Shown one piece after another: positions 56,313 through 63,747 of a stretch of DNA of 64,000 nucleotides (positions are counted from its first letter, which is position 1; each line of letters opens with the position of its first letter). Origin of the DNA: Deltaproteobacteria bacterium (GTDB lineage Bacteria; Desulfobacterota; Binatia; UBA1149; SPBQ01); assembly GCA_029262375.1 (NCBI GenBank), contig JAJCZM010000058.1, positions 118,797-182,796 of the forward strand, written 5' to 3'. The notes beneath the pieces are model-generated. The model worked only from the letters and a program-made list of their open reading frames with translations, did not search any database and was not told the origin of the DNA. A program made the position numbers and the translations under genes.

Positions 56313-58970
56313 TTAGGGTTCCGCAAGCAGCGCTTCCAACGCGTCGCGTGACACGTCGAGCACCTCCAGTGCGTAGGCCGGATTGTGGATACCGCCGCTG
56401 CCGTCATTATGCACAAGGACGTAGTTCCAACCAGCCTTCACCAACCGGTCGTCGGCAAAGTCGTACAACTCACAGCGCGCAGCCAGACCCGGGCAATCCA
56501 TGGTCATCAGACCGTCGCGCACGTCGATTCCGTTGACGCCCGTAAGCCCAACCGTCGTCATGTCGACGAAGTTGAACGATATGGCCTGGCGCCCACGCGT
56601 TTCACCGAACTCGATCGTATCGATCTCCATGATGTCCGTTACGATCCGCTCCATGCCGCCGCCCAGGTCGATGGCGATCACGTTACCCAGCGCAATCTCG
56701 TCTTCCATCAGCGAAAGCAGCGCGATCTCGACCAGCACTTTGAGATCGTCGATGCTTGCTGCGAACGCCTCCTGCACTCCGGCCGCGTTGAACGACAAGC
56801 CGTGACAGTTCGAGCAAATCTGATCGCTGGCCGCGAACGTATGGTTCGTACCGCCGAGCGCGTACGACAGTGCTGCCGGCGGTGGGGTCTGTTCCATGTG
56901 GCAGTTCACGCAGGTGTCTTCCACCAGCGAGTGGTTTCCGCGGATACCGGTGTTCACGAAGTAAGCGTTCTGCCCCATCAGCATGTCGGACTGGGCGGAA
57001 CCGTGCGGAGCCCGCGACGTGTCCGACGTGCCCGCGATCTCGCCGAAGAGCGTGTCGTTGTGAAGCCCTCTTCGAGAGTTGTGACAGGTCATGCAGATTG
57101 CACCGCGGCCGACACCGACCGCCTTGAAACCACCGATCAGCGGCGGCGTACTGCCGCTGATCCGAACCGTTGCGTTCGTATTGATGCCGCTCGTCGAACC
57201 GTTCGCGTGCGGATCGTGGCAGGTGACGCAGGTTTGCGGGTGCGCCTCGTCTTCCGTCCACGCGACGGTGACGCTCGCGGTCGGATCCGTCAGCGGATCG
57301 TCGTCGAGCAAAATCGGCAGCCATTCGAGGAATCCGTTCGCCGTGTGACAGCGAGAACAGTTGCCACTACCGGCCTCGTCGATCGCCAACTCGTAGTTGC
57401 CGTGCCCGCTGAGCTGCCATTGCTGGAAGCGTGCGTGACGCAGCGGCTCACCGTGGCACGTGGCACAAATGTCCGCGGACAATCCGACACGGGGTGTACC
57501 CATCATGTGCGCACCGCTATCGGTCTGCGGACCGTGGCAGTTCTCACACTGGATGTTCGCCTTCGAAGCGGTCTCGGGGAAGTTCGCCAAGATTTCCGTC
57601 CAGTTGTCGCCTGGATTGTTGATCAGGCCTGACGAAAGGAAGTCCTCGTAGTCGACGGAATCATCGAAACCGCCGTTAGCCGCCGACTCGTCCTTGTTGA
57701 AGCCCACCGAATGGCACTCGAAGCAGTTTTCGCCGTAGTGCGTGTTGGTGTCGATCAGGTCGGAGAAGATTGCCGCGTGACCGGTTTCACGCCACGGCGT
57801 GAACTGGTCCTCGGCCGGTGAGCCGTCGTGACAACCGGTGCAAGCCGTATCCGGGTTCGGTAGACCGTCGGCGTCTTGCCCGATGATCACACCACGCCAC
57901 GTACCCGCATGGATCTCCAACGTGATCACATCGGTCCCCGGCAACTGCGTCGTATCGGTGACCGTGACCGTGTACATGCCGACTACGTCCGGGACGAAGT
58001 CAGGATTCTGCGATGTCGCGTCGTTGAGCGCGGCGGTCGATCCGGCCGGAGCGGCCGTGAGCGCCCAATCGTAGGTGGTCACATCCGCACCGGTCTCGTC
58101 GTTTAGGCCGTTCTCATCTTCATCAACGTGGTCCTTGGCGTGTAGCAATACCGGTACGCCGATGGGCACGTTACGAAGCGACGTTGCGACGTGGAACGGC
58201 ACGTCGGTTTCGATCTCGACCGTATCGGTCGCTACGCCGCAGTCCGCCGTGACGGTCACGGTCAACTCAACGAGGCCCGACTCCTCGAGCGCTAGATGAT
58301 TGACGCCGATCACCTGGAAACGACTCTGTAGACCGCTGTGGAACTCGCCTTCCGGCAGTTCGACGTTCGGCGGTAGGTCTTCTTGCCCGATCGGAGGTTG
58401 TTGCAGCAAATGAATCAGCTCCGCCTTATAGACGGAGTTGCCGGCGAGCATCACCATCGCCGTATCGGTATCGCCGTCGGCGATCACGGCTGCCGCACCG
58501 CCGTCCTGAGTCCAGCCGATGCTCTGCACCGTACAACCGCCGGTGGTATCGATCGCAGCGCTCGCGGTAACGGTTGAATCCGGAACCGCATCGCCCGACA
58601 AGCTCGCGGTTACCGATACGGTCGCGGGCAGTGTCGTAGTGGTCGTGGTTACCGACGTCACCGTCGTGGTGGCGCAGGAACAGCCGTCGAGCGGGGTCGC
58701 GCCAACGACGGCAACCAAACAGAACAACGCGTCGGTCGCGGTGACATTCGTGTCTCCGCTCGGGTCGCAGATACATTCGGGTGTGCAGGTCTGGCCGCCG
58801 ACCGACGCCTGCAAAATGAACAGGCAGTCCGTCGCAGTCGGATTGTCGCCGCTACTGGCGGGCTGACCGCAATCGCCCATGGCCGCGCCCGCGCTACTCG
58901 CGAGCGAAATCGCGAAGACTGTTGCGACGGATCCGAATACCAACTTTTCCAAAAATGGGCTGCGCATCAT
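56313..58970 (-). CDS. Secreted nonahaem cytochrome with dockerin-like N-terminal module and PKD-like region
   Basis: About 885 residues, with GGAGGG just before the ATG. A signal peptide (VATVFAISLASSAGA) is followed by a dockerin-like module (about 27-95: CGQPASSGDNPTATDCLFIL, then CICDPSGDTNVTATDALFCL) and a Thr-rich linker. An immunoglobulin/PKD-like region of about 260 residues (VGMYTVTVTDT) precedes nine CxxCH motifs (CTGCH, CFECH, CENCH, CATCH, CSRCH, CVTCH, CMTCH, CVNCH, CSNCH) between about residues 377 and 720. The C-terminus has GIHNPAYALEVL, typical of multihaem cytochromes of metal-reducing bacteria. It is probably exported to the surface and exchanges electrons with external acceptors or the conduit encoded downstream. 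No CxxCK haem is seen. Confidence 0.8.
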   Translation of the reverse strand: MMRSPFLEKLVFGSVATVFAISLASSAGAAMGDCGQPASSGDNPTATDCLFILQASVGGQTCTPECICDPSGDTNVTATDALFCLVAVVGATPLDGCSCATTTVTSVTTTTTTLPATVSVTASLSGDAVPDSTVTASAAIDTTGGCTVQSIGWTQDGGAAAVIADGDTDTAMVMLAGNSVYKAELIHLLQQPPIGQEDLPPNVELPEGEFHSGLQSRFQVIGVNHLALEESGLVELTVTVTADCGVATDTVEIETDVPFHVATSLRNVPIGVPVLLHAKDHVDEDENGLNDETGADVTTYDWALTAAPAGSTAALNDATSQNPDFVPDVVGMYTVTVTDTTQLPGTDVITLEIHAGTWRGVIIGQDADGLPNPDTACTGCHDGSPAEDQFTPWRETGHAAIFSDLIDTNTHYGENCFECHSVGFNKDESAANGGFDDSVDYEDFLSSGLINNPGDNWTEILANFPETASKANIQCENCHGPQTDSGAHMMGTPRVGLSADICATCHGEPLRHARFQQWQLSGHGNYELAIDEAGSGNCSRCHTANGFLEWLPILLDDDPLTDPTASVTVAWTEDEAHPQTCVTCHDPHANGSTSGINTNATVRISGSTPPLIGGFKAVGVGRGAICMTCHNSRRGLHNDTLFGEIAGTSDTSRAPHGSAQSDMLMGQNAYFVNTGIRGNHSLVEDTCVNCHMEQTPPPAALSYALGGTNHTFAASDQICSNCHGLSFNAAGVQEAFAASIDDLKVLVEIALLSLMEDEIALGNVIAIDLGGGMERIVTDIMEIDTIEFGETRGRQAISFNFVDMTTVGLTGVNGIDVRDGLMTMDCPGLAARCELYDFADDRLVKAGWNYVLVHNDGSGGIHNPAYALEVLDVSRDALEALLAEP

Positions 58971-59507
58971 GTACCCTCCAGTCACTCGATGGCGTGTTCA
59001 CAATGGAGTTCTCTGCCGCGCCGCAACTGAGGTTCCAGCCGCCCGGACCTGAACAAAGAGTGAATCACGCGTAGAAACACACTTATTGCCATGCATCGCG
59101 CGTGCCACAGTGCGCGAGCATCTGCGTTCTCAATTTCGCGACGCGCTCGTCGCGCGGTCCGAGAAAAAGCCCATGCTTAACGAGGACTTCAGACCTTGGC
59201 CTACGCGCCCGCAACGCACCCGCCGGATCCTCAATCGCGAGACGATGCGCGGCCTTGCCAGAACTGGGAATTGAACTCGCACCCAGTCTCGATACTCGGA
59301 ATTCTCATTCGCGACCATCAAGCCTAAGCCGCCCAAAAAACGGGCAAAACGTGCTCGATGAGCTCGGCGAGAACTTGGAACGAAGCTTGCTCTAACTTGC
59401 AGTGTTGATGTGACGGAAGATGTAGATGCTGATGTAGGCGAGCACCGCTCGCCCTCAGCACGCGATGCCGGTGAAGGATGCCGGCGAAGGATGATGGAGA
59501 CCCAACT
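58971..59507. other. Divergent intergenic region between two cytochrome genes
   Basis: 537 bp with no credible gene. It holds a tight hairpin, GGCGAGC-ACC-GCTCGCC (59437-59453), in the leader of the right-hand gene. It also has a 6-bp stem with a 13-nt loop (59263-59287) and a short direct repeat, GATGCCGG(T/C)GAAGGATG, near 59465. I looked for the c-di-GMP (GEMM) core that often precedes cytochrome genes and did not find it. Confidence 0.5.
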
Positions 59508-60188
59508 ATGCGAATCGCAGCCACCGACACGCGCACATGGATTACCCGACTCGGCCTCGCCGCCTCAGCCCTTGCGTGCGCGCTACTGGTTGCGCCGCAG
59601 AGCTACGCCGCCAACGGAGAGGTGGGTACCACGACGACGACTCTCGGCGTCGAGCGATGCTCCCAGCCCGTTAGCATGGGCGCGCGCCCTACCGCGACCG
59701 ACTGCTTGTTCATCCTGAAAGCGGCGGTGGGCCTGCAATCGTGTGGCTGCATCTGCGACCCCTCGGGTGACGGGAGTAAGACGGCAACCGACGCGCTGAT
59801 CTGTCTCAACGTAGCCGTCGGCGTCGACCTACCGCTGATGTGCCCTTGCGGCGTGACCACGACCACACTCAGCACGACGACGTCTTCCACCACATCGACG
59901 TCGACAACGACGACCACCACATCGACGACCACCACGAGTACCACCAGCACGACAACAACAACGATGGGCGGCGGCCCCGACCCGATCGCCGGGCGCGCGG
60001 ACTACATGGAACGATGCGCATTCTGCCACCGAGCCGGCAGCGATGATCCGAGCGGAGACTTCAGCGATCTCGCCGGCGACGGCAACAAGCTCGTGATGGA
60101 CCTCGGCGGTCTCGACGAGTTCATGGACGGGCTCTTCATGACGCAACCCGAGATCGACGACATGGCAGCATACCTCGACGGGCTCTAA
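59508..60188 (+). CDS. Exported monohaem cytochrome c with dockerin-like module and Thr-rich linker
   Basis: 226 residues, GGAGA before the ATG. The signal peptide is LGLAASALACALLVAPQSYA. A Thr-rich spacer precedes a dockerin-like module (about 50-115: CSQPVSMGARPTATDCLFIL, then CICDPSGDGSKTATDALICL). An almost pure Thr/Ser linker (about 118-155) and a compact cytochrome domain with CAFCH and a C-terminal helix (EIDDMAAYLDGL) complete it. It is a shorter version of the 50173 protein without the Asp/Ser region. It converges with the ImcH-like gene, whose stop is 2 nt away. Confidence 0.75.
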   Translation: MRIAATDTRTWITRLGLAASALACALLVAPQSYAANGEVGTTTTTLGVERCSQPVSMGARPTATDCLFILKAAVGLQSCGCICDPSGDGSKTATDALICLNVAVGVDLPLMCPCGVTTTTLSTTTSSTTSTSTTTTTTSTTTTSTTSTTTTTMGGGPDPIAGRADYMERCAFCHRAGSDDPSGDFSDLAGDGNKLVMDLGGLDEFMDGLFMTQPEIDDMAAYLDGL

Positions 60189-60190
60189 AC

Positions 60191-61711
60191 TCAGTAGATC
60201 TCGGAACCACCGGTGTGACAGTCCGCGCACTCGGAGTATTCCTCTCGGTCCACTTCGCCGTCCTCGCCGAGGTGATAGAACGCCTGCCCTTCATCGGCTT
60301 CGAGCGCGAGAAGTGCAGCGTCGTCACTCTGAGTCAGGATCACGTGGCAGCGCGTGCAGGTGGAAAAGATCGTGCGACCGTCCGGCGTTGCAAGCGTATC
60401 GTTATGACAGCGGAAACACCCGTTCGAATCCCTGTGTCCGATTCGCTGGCGGTACACGTCCCACCTCACCCCCATCTCGGGGAAGAAGTTCTTTCGGTAC
60501 TCCGTCTGCAGCTCGTCGACGGCGCCGGCAATCCATTCTTGCGAGTCCTGCAACGTATCGGGGTACTCGGCGCGGTAGAAGTCCGTTAATCCGGCAGCGA
60601 TGGCTTCGATGCCCTCGCCCTGTGTCTCATACTCGGCCTCGAGCAGCTGCGTCCCGACCTTCTTGATGTACGGCAACTTCGGCGTGAGACGTCCATCGCC
60701 AAGAAGCTCGTTCATGATGTCGGTAGCAGAATTAAACTGATGCGCCGGGCGACTGTGGCAGTCGATGCAATCCATCTCGTAGCGCTCGAGCTGCGCCAGC
60801 GTTTCATCGTCGAGAGACCGCTTACGATAGGTTCGCACCTCGCCGTCCGGCTCGGTCACCTGCACCCATGCGATGTCGTCGAGCGATTCATCTTCGGCTG
60901 CGAACTCAAGCTTGCGCTCCGACGACATGTGATAGTGGATCCCTTGCCCGCGAGTCGATCCGGGTTTCGTGCCTCCCACTTTCACGAGCATACGTAGCGA
61001 ACGCGGTGCATTGTCTTCGACGGCACTGAAGTAGTTGAACGTGCGTTCCTTGAAGCCGATCCAGCGCGAAGATTCGTGGCAGTTCTCACACATCTCGCGG
61101 ACCGGACGCAATTGGTGCCCGACACCGGTGATAGGGCGCGAGTAGGAGTCAGTAAGAGCGGCCCAAAGGCGCCGCGAGCCTGCCAACTTCGCTTCAGCGA
61201 ACGCACCGGCGCCGCCGCCGACATGACAATCTACGCACTCCACCTTCGCGTGAGGGGAGTTCTCGTGTGCGATGGCCTGCGGACCCATGACAGTGTGACA
61301 AGCACCACCGCAGAACTCGTCGGATTCCAAGTACGTGATGCCTTTGTAAGAGCCGCCCACACCCGCGATCATGATGCCCATGGTGCCGGCGAGAATGCCG
61401 AGCGCGACGAGTCGATGTCGAGGAAGACTGAGGTTCAGCCGGAACAGAAGTGGTGGCGCGGGTCGGATCCCGAGGCGCCAACGCCGCGCCCCGATCGCGA
61501 TACCCAACGCCGCCCCTGCGATTCCCACAGCGCCGGTCACTGCGAGCAGAACATAGCTGACGCCCAGGTAAGCGATCGGGGTGTCGGCGAATAGATTGAC
61601 GGTGAACAGACCGGCGATCAGCAGCGCACAGAGCAAGGCCAGCGCGACGCCGCTCAGCGTGTAGTAATTGTAGTAGACCGAAGTGGGCCAATGATGCCGT
61701 GTGTCGTTCAT
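60191..61711 (-). CDS. imcH: ImcH-like heptahaem NapC/NirT inner-membrane cytochrome
   Basis: 506 residues. Two N-terminal spans (about 18-42 and 46-74) and a third at about 98-118 (LVALGILAGTMGIMIAGVGG) precede a NapC/NirT-type haem domain: FCGGACHTVMGPQ (a CX3CH motif), ECVDCH, CENCH, CIDCH, CFRCH, CTRCH and CADCH, seven in all. Geobacter ImcH has the same length, three spans and seven haems, and passes quinol electrons to the periplasm when external acceptors of high potential are used. This protein is the probable entry point of the pathway encoded here. Its ATG overlaps the VOC-protein stop by one base. Orthology needs a tree. Confidence 0.8.
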   Translation of the reverse strand: MNDTRHHWPTSVYYNYYTLSGVALALLCALLIAGLFTVNLFADTPIAYLGVSYVLLAVTGAVGIAGAALGIAIGARRWRLGIRPAPPLLFRLNLSLPRHRLVALGILAGTMGIMIAGVGGSYKGITYLESDEFCGGACHTVMGPQAIAHENSPHAKVECVDCHVGGGAGAFAEAKLAGSRRLWAALTDSYSRPITGVGHQLRPVREMCENCHESSRWIGFKERTFNYFSAVEDNAPRSLRMLVKVGGTKPGSTRGQGIHYHMSSERKLEFAAEDESLDDIAWVQVTEPDGEVRTYRKRSLDDETLAQLERYEMDCIDCHSRPAHQFNSATDIMNELLGDGRLTPKLPYIKKVGTQLLEAEYETQGEGIEAIAAGLTDFYRAEYPDTLQDSQEWIAGAVDELQTEYRKNFFPEMGVRWDVYRQRIGHRDSNGCFRCHNDTLATPDGRTIFSTCTRCHVILTQSDDAALLALEADEGQAFYHLGEDGEVDREEYSECADCHTGGSEIY

Positions 61712-62070
61712 CAGGACTGCCCTGCCGGTTGCTCAGCGAAACTCAATTCGTGTCCATCGGGATCCGTGATGTGAAAATATCGCTCTCCTGACGGCGCATT
61801 GCGGGGTTCGTCCGGTGTCAAGCCGGCCGATACCGCCGCAGCATACTGCGCATCGGCACTGGCTACGCGGAAAATCGTTCGGCCCCACCATTGCCCTTCG
61901 TAGCCCGGACGCAGAGCGAGGTTCACGTATGCATCATGCGCGCGAAGCGTCGTGAACTCGCTGGTGTCATCGCCAAAGACGATACTGAATCCCAGCTGCT
62001 TGTAGAATGCGACCGTGCGCGCCATGTCGCTCACGGCGAACGTCACTCCAACGATGTTTGTGATCGACAT
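61711..62070 (-). CDS. VOC-superfamily (glyoxalase-like) protein
   Basis: 119 residues starting MSITNIVGVTFAVSDM. The two beta-alpha-beta-beta-beta units include VAFYKQLGFSIVFGDD and RYFHITDPDGHELSFAEQ. The C-terminal Glu and possible His are metal-ligand candidates. The function is broad: glyoxalase, dioxygenase or resistance protein. The frame is open upstream through a 9-bp repeat, giving a spurious Met-Arg-Asn repeat, so the internal ATG is preferred. Translationally coupled to the ImcH-like gene. Confidence 0.8.
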   Translation of the reverse strand: MSITNIVGVTFAVSDMARTVAFYKQLGFSIVFGDDTSEFTTLRAHDAYVNLALRPGYEGQWWGRTIFRVASADAQYAAAVSAGLTPDEPRNAPSGERYFHITDPDGHELSFAEQPAGQS

Positions 62071-62111
62071 ACCCGCTTCTCTCGCCCGACGTCGTAACGC
62101 GGCCACGTTCC

Positions 62112-62150
62112 ATGCGTTCCGCATGTTCCGCATGTTCCGCATGTTCCGCA
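62112..62150. repeat. 9-bp tandem repeat (GCATGTTCC)
   Basis: Three perfect and one or two degenerate 9-bp units lie between the citrate synthase stop and the VOC start. In frame they read as Met-Arg-Asn repeats on the minus strand, which is unlikely to be translated. Confidence 0.85.
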
Positions 62151-62180
62151 CGCTGCCGCACGTTTGTCGCCGAGGCTACG

Positions 62181-62855
62181 TCAGCGATTGACCGTTCGCA
62201 ACGTTGCGCCGGTATAGATCTGGCGTGGTCGACCGATACGGAAATCCGGATCTTGGCGCGACTCGAGCCATTGTGCGACCCAGCCAGGCAGACGTCCGAT
62301 GGCGAACATCACGGTGAACATGTTGATCGGAATCTCCATCGCCCGGTAGATCACCCCCGAGTAAAAATCGACATTGGGATAGAGCTTATGGCTGATGAAA
62401 TAGTCGTCGGTCAACGCGATCTCCTCGAGTTGCATCGCGATGTCGAACAACTGACTGGATCCGCCGAGACGCCCGACGACCTCTTCACAAGCCGTCTTCA
62501 GGATCGCAGCACGAGGATCGTAGTTTTTGTAGACGCGATGGCCGAAGCCCATGAGACGCGTCGGATCGTCCTTGTCTTTGGCTTTGGCGACGTACTGGTC
62601 GACGTTGCCTCCTTCGAGAGCGATGTGTTCGAGCATTTCGATGACGGCCTGGTTGGCGCCGCCGTGTAGCGGTCCCCACAGCGCGCTGATCCCCGCCGCG
62701 ATGCTCGCGTAGAGGTTCGCGCGTGAGCTCCCGACGAGGCGTACGGTGCTCGTCGAACAATTCTGCTCGTGATCGGCGTGCAGGATCAGCAGCAGATCGA
62801 GCACCTTCGCGACGGCGGGATCGACCTCGTTGGCGTTGAAGTTCAGCGTGGCCAT
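62181..62855 (-). CDS. gltA: Citrate synthase, C-terminal half only; first codons resemble a phage DUF669 gene
   Basis: 224 residues. From about residue 15 it matches the second half of citrate synthase: [50 protein letters not shown] (active-site His and Arg region), [17 protein letters not shown] (catalytic Asp) and GRPRQIYTG. The N-terminal 200 residues of a normal enzyme are absent, so the product cannot form a complete active site. The first 13 residues, [13 protein letters not shown], instead look like the start of phage DUF669 proteins. AAGGAGG precedes the ATG, and the gene is tightly linked to a phage-type ATPase gene. This is a broken gene or a chimera. Confidence 0.8.
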   Translation of the reverse strand: MATLNFNANEVDPAVAKVLDLLLILHADHEQNCSTSTVRLVGSSRANLYASIAAGISALWGPLHGGANQAVIEMLEHIALEGGNVDQYVAKAKDKDDPTRLMGFGHRVYKNYDPRAAILKTACEEVVGRLGGSSQLFDIAMQLEEIALTDDYFISHKLYPNVDFYSGVIYRAMEIPINMFTVMFAIGRLPGWVAQWLESRQDPDFRIGRPRQIYTGATLRTVNR

Positions 62856-62885
62856 TGTGATGGGCCTCCTTGGTGAGGTGTTGGT

Positions 62886-63617
62886 TCAGTTGGTCATCGC
62901 GGAGTTCGCCATCGCGGTCATGAGCGATGGCCACGAGAACTCCAGTGGATTGGGCAGCGAGTACCGGTTCTTGGCGCACACGGTCGGCGACCATTCGGTC
63001 GTGATCGCACGAACACCGTCATTGCCGCGCGTGGCGAAGAGCACGGCGTCCGCCCACTCGGTGAAGAGTGATGTCAGCCAGACGGGCGTGTCGGGCGCTG
63101 CCGTACGGATGTCGTACCCCTCGGGAAGCGTCATCTTGGTGTTGGCCGCGTGCGCGAGAAGAAGAACCGCGACGCCGTGCTCGCTGATCGCGTTGAGCGC
63201 CGGGAGCAGATCACGGCTGACGATGTTCTGGACGATCTCGCGCGCCTTGTAGTAGCCGCCGTGCGCGCTGCCGATAGTGTTGGTGATGTCGCCTTGGGAT
63301 TTCGGGTCGAGCTCGATCACGACGTGCTCGACGATCCGGTTGCACAGCCAGTCGAGCGTGTCGATCGCTACGGCGCCGACGCCATCGGGCGCGCCGTTGA
63401 GCGCCAATTCGTCGAGCCACGCCTTCATCTCATCCCACGTCTTGAGGTACGGCGTGCGCGTCAGCCCCGGGATCGCCCCGGCGCCGTTCTCGCAATCGAT
63501 CAGCAACGCACCTGCTTGTGCCGCGAAGGTTGTCTTGCCGACGCCCGGCTGGCCGTAGACGATCATCTTGGGCGGCGCCGGCGTGGTCGTGGTGATGAGC
63601 GAATCGGTCAGCGGCAT
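62886..63617 (-). CDS. Phage-type ATP-binding protein (AAA_24, Sak4-like)
   Basis: About 243 residues from the ATG following AGGAAA. The Walker A is VYGQPGVGKTTFAAQA. Short strands LLIDCENGAGAIPG and GVGAVAIDTLDWLCNRIV carry a Walker B-like Asp. The C-terminal region has VLLLAHAANTKM and ADAVLFATR, the usual layout of RecA-core single-strand annealing/Sak4-type ATPases of phages. In phage genomes it usually precedes a DUF669 (single-strand-binding-like) gene, which fits the DUF669-like start that follows here. A 14-residue N-terminal extension is possible. No other prophage markers are within the window. Confidence 0.8.
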   Translation of the reverse strand: MPLTDSLITTTTPAPPKMIVYGQPGVGKTTFAAQAGALLIDCENGAGAIPGLTRTPYLKTWDEMKAWLDELALNGAPDGVGAVAIDTLDWLCNRIVEHVVIELDPKSQGDITNTIGSAHGGYYKAREIVQNIVSRDLLPALNAISEHGVAVLLLAHAANTKMTLPEGYDIRTAAPDTPVWLTSLFTEWADAVLFATRGNDGVRAITTEWSPTVCAKNRYSLPNPLEFSWPSLMTAMANSAMTN

Positions 63618-63747
63618 GGGGGGGTTTCCTAGTTGGGTGGGGTGTTTCGTTCGGGTCATCCGGGACGAAGTCGCGCGTGTAATCGCCCTGTCCGAGGCGG
63701 ACGAGCGGGATGCGATCGGTGGTGTGGAGATCGGATGGGCTCGCCAT
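63430..63747 (-). CDS. Possible small phage open frame overlapping the ATPase gene
   Basis: 106 codons starting MASPSDLHTTDRIPLVRLGQ, behind a GGAGGGG site and coupled (TGATG) to the upstream gene. The first 40 residues look coding. Beyond the C7 run before the ATPase start, the frame runs antiphase inside the ATPase gene and looks like non-coding translation. The real product may be shorter, or a one-base change in the C7 run may fuse it to the ATPase frame. Confidence 0.3.
   Translation of the reverse strand: MASPSDLHTTDRIPLVRLGQGDYTRDFVPDDPNETPHPTRKPPHAADRFAHHHDHAGAAQDDRLRPAGRRQDNLRGTSRCVADRLRERRRGDPGADAHAVPQDVG

Noticed and set aside
56385..57632. Open frame of 415 codons on the plus strand
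   Set aside because: Antisense to the nonahaem cytochrome, whose nine haem motifs prove the other strand is coding.
59263..59287. tRNA-like T-arm pattern (GGGAATTGAACTC) on the minus strand
   Set aside because: Only a 6-bp stem with a 13-nt loop forms. The T-stem bases do not pair in the tRNA register, and no acceptor, D or anticodon arms can be drawn.
58971..59507. Possible c-di-GMP riboswitch ahead of a cytochrome gene
   Set aside because: The conserved GEMM core (GGCAAACC and GGACGCAAAGCC-like parts) is absent on both strands of the leader.
62071..62151. N-terminal Met-Arg-Asn repeat extension of the VOC protein
   Set aside because: It is the translation of a 9-bp tandem repeat. The family start is the internal ATG at 62070.
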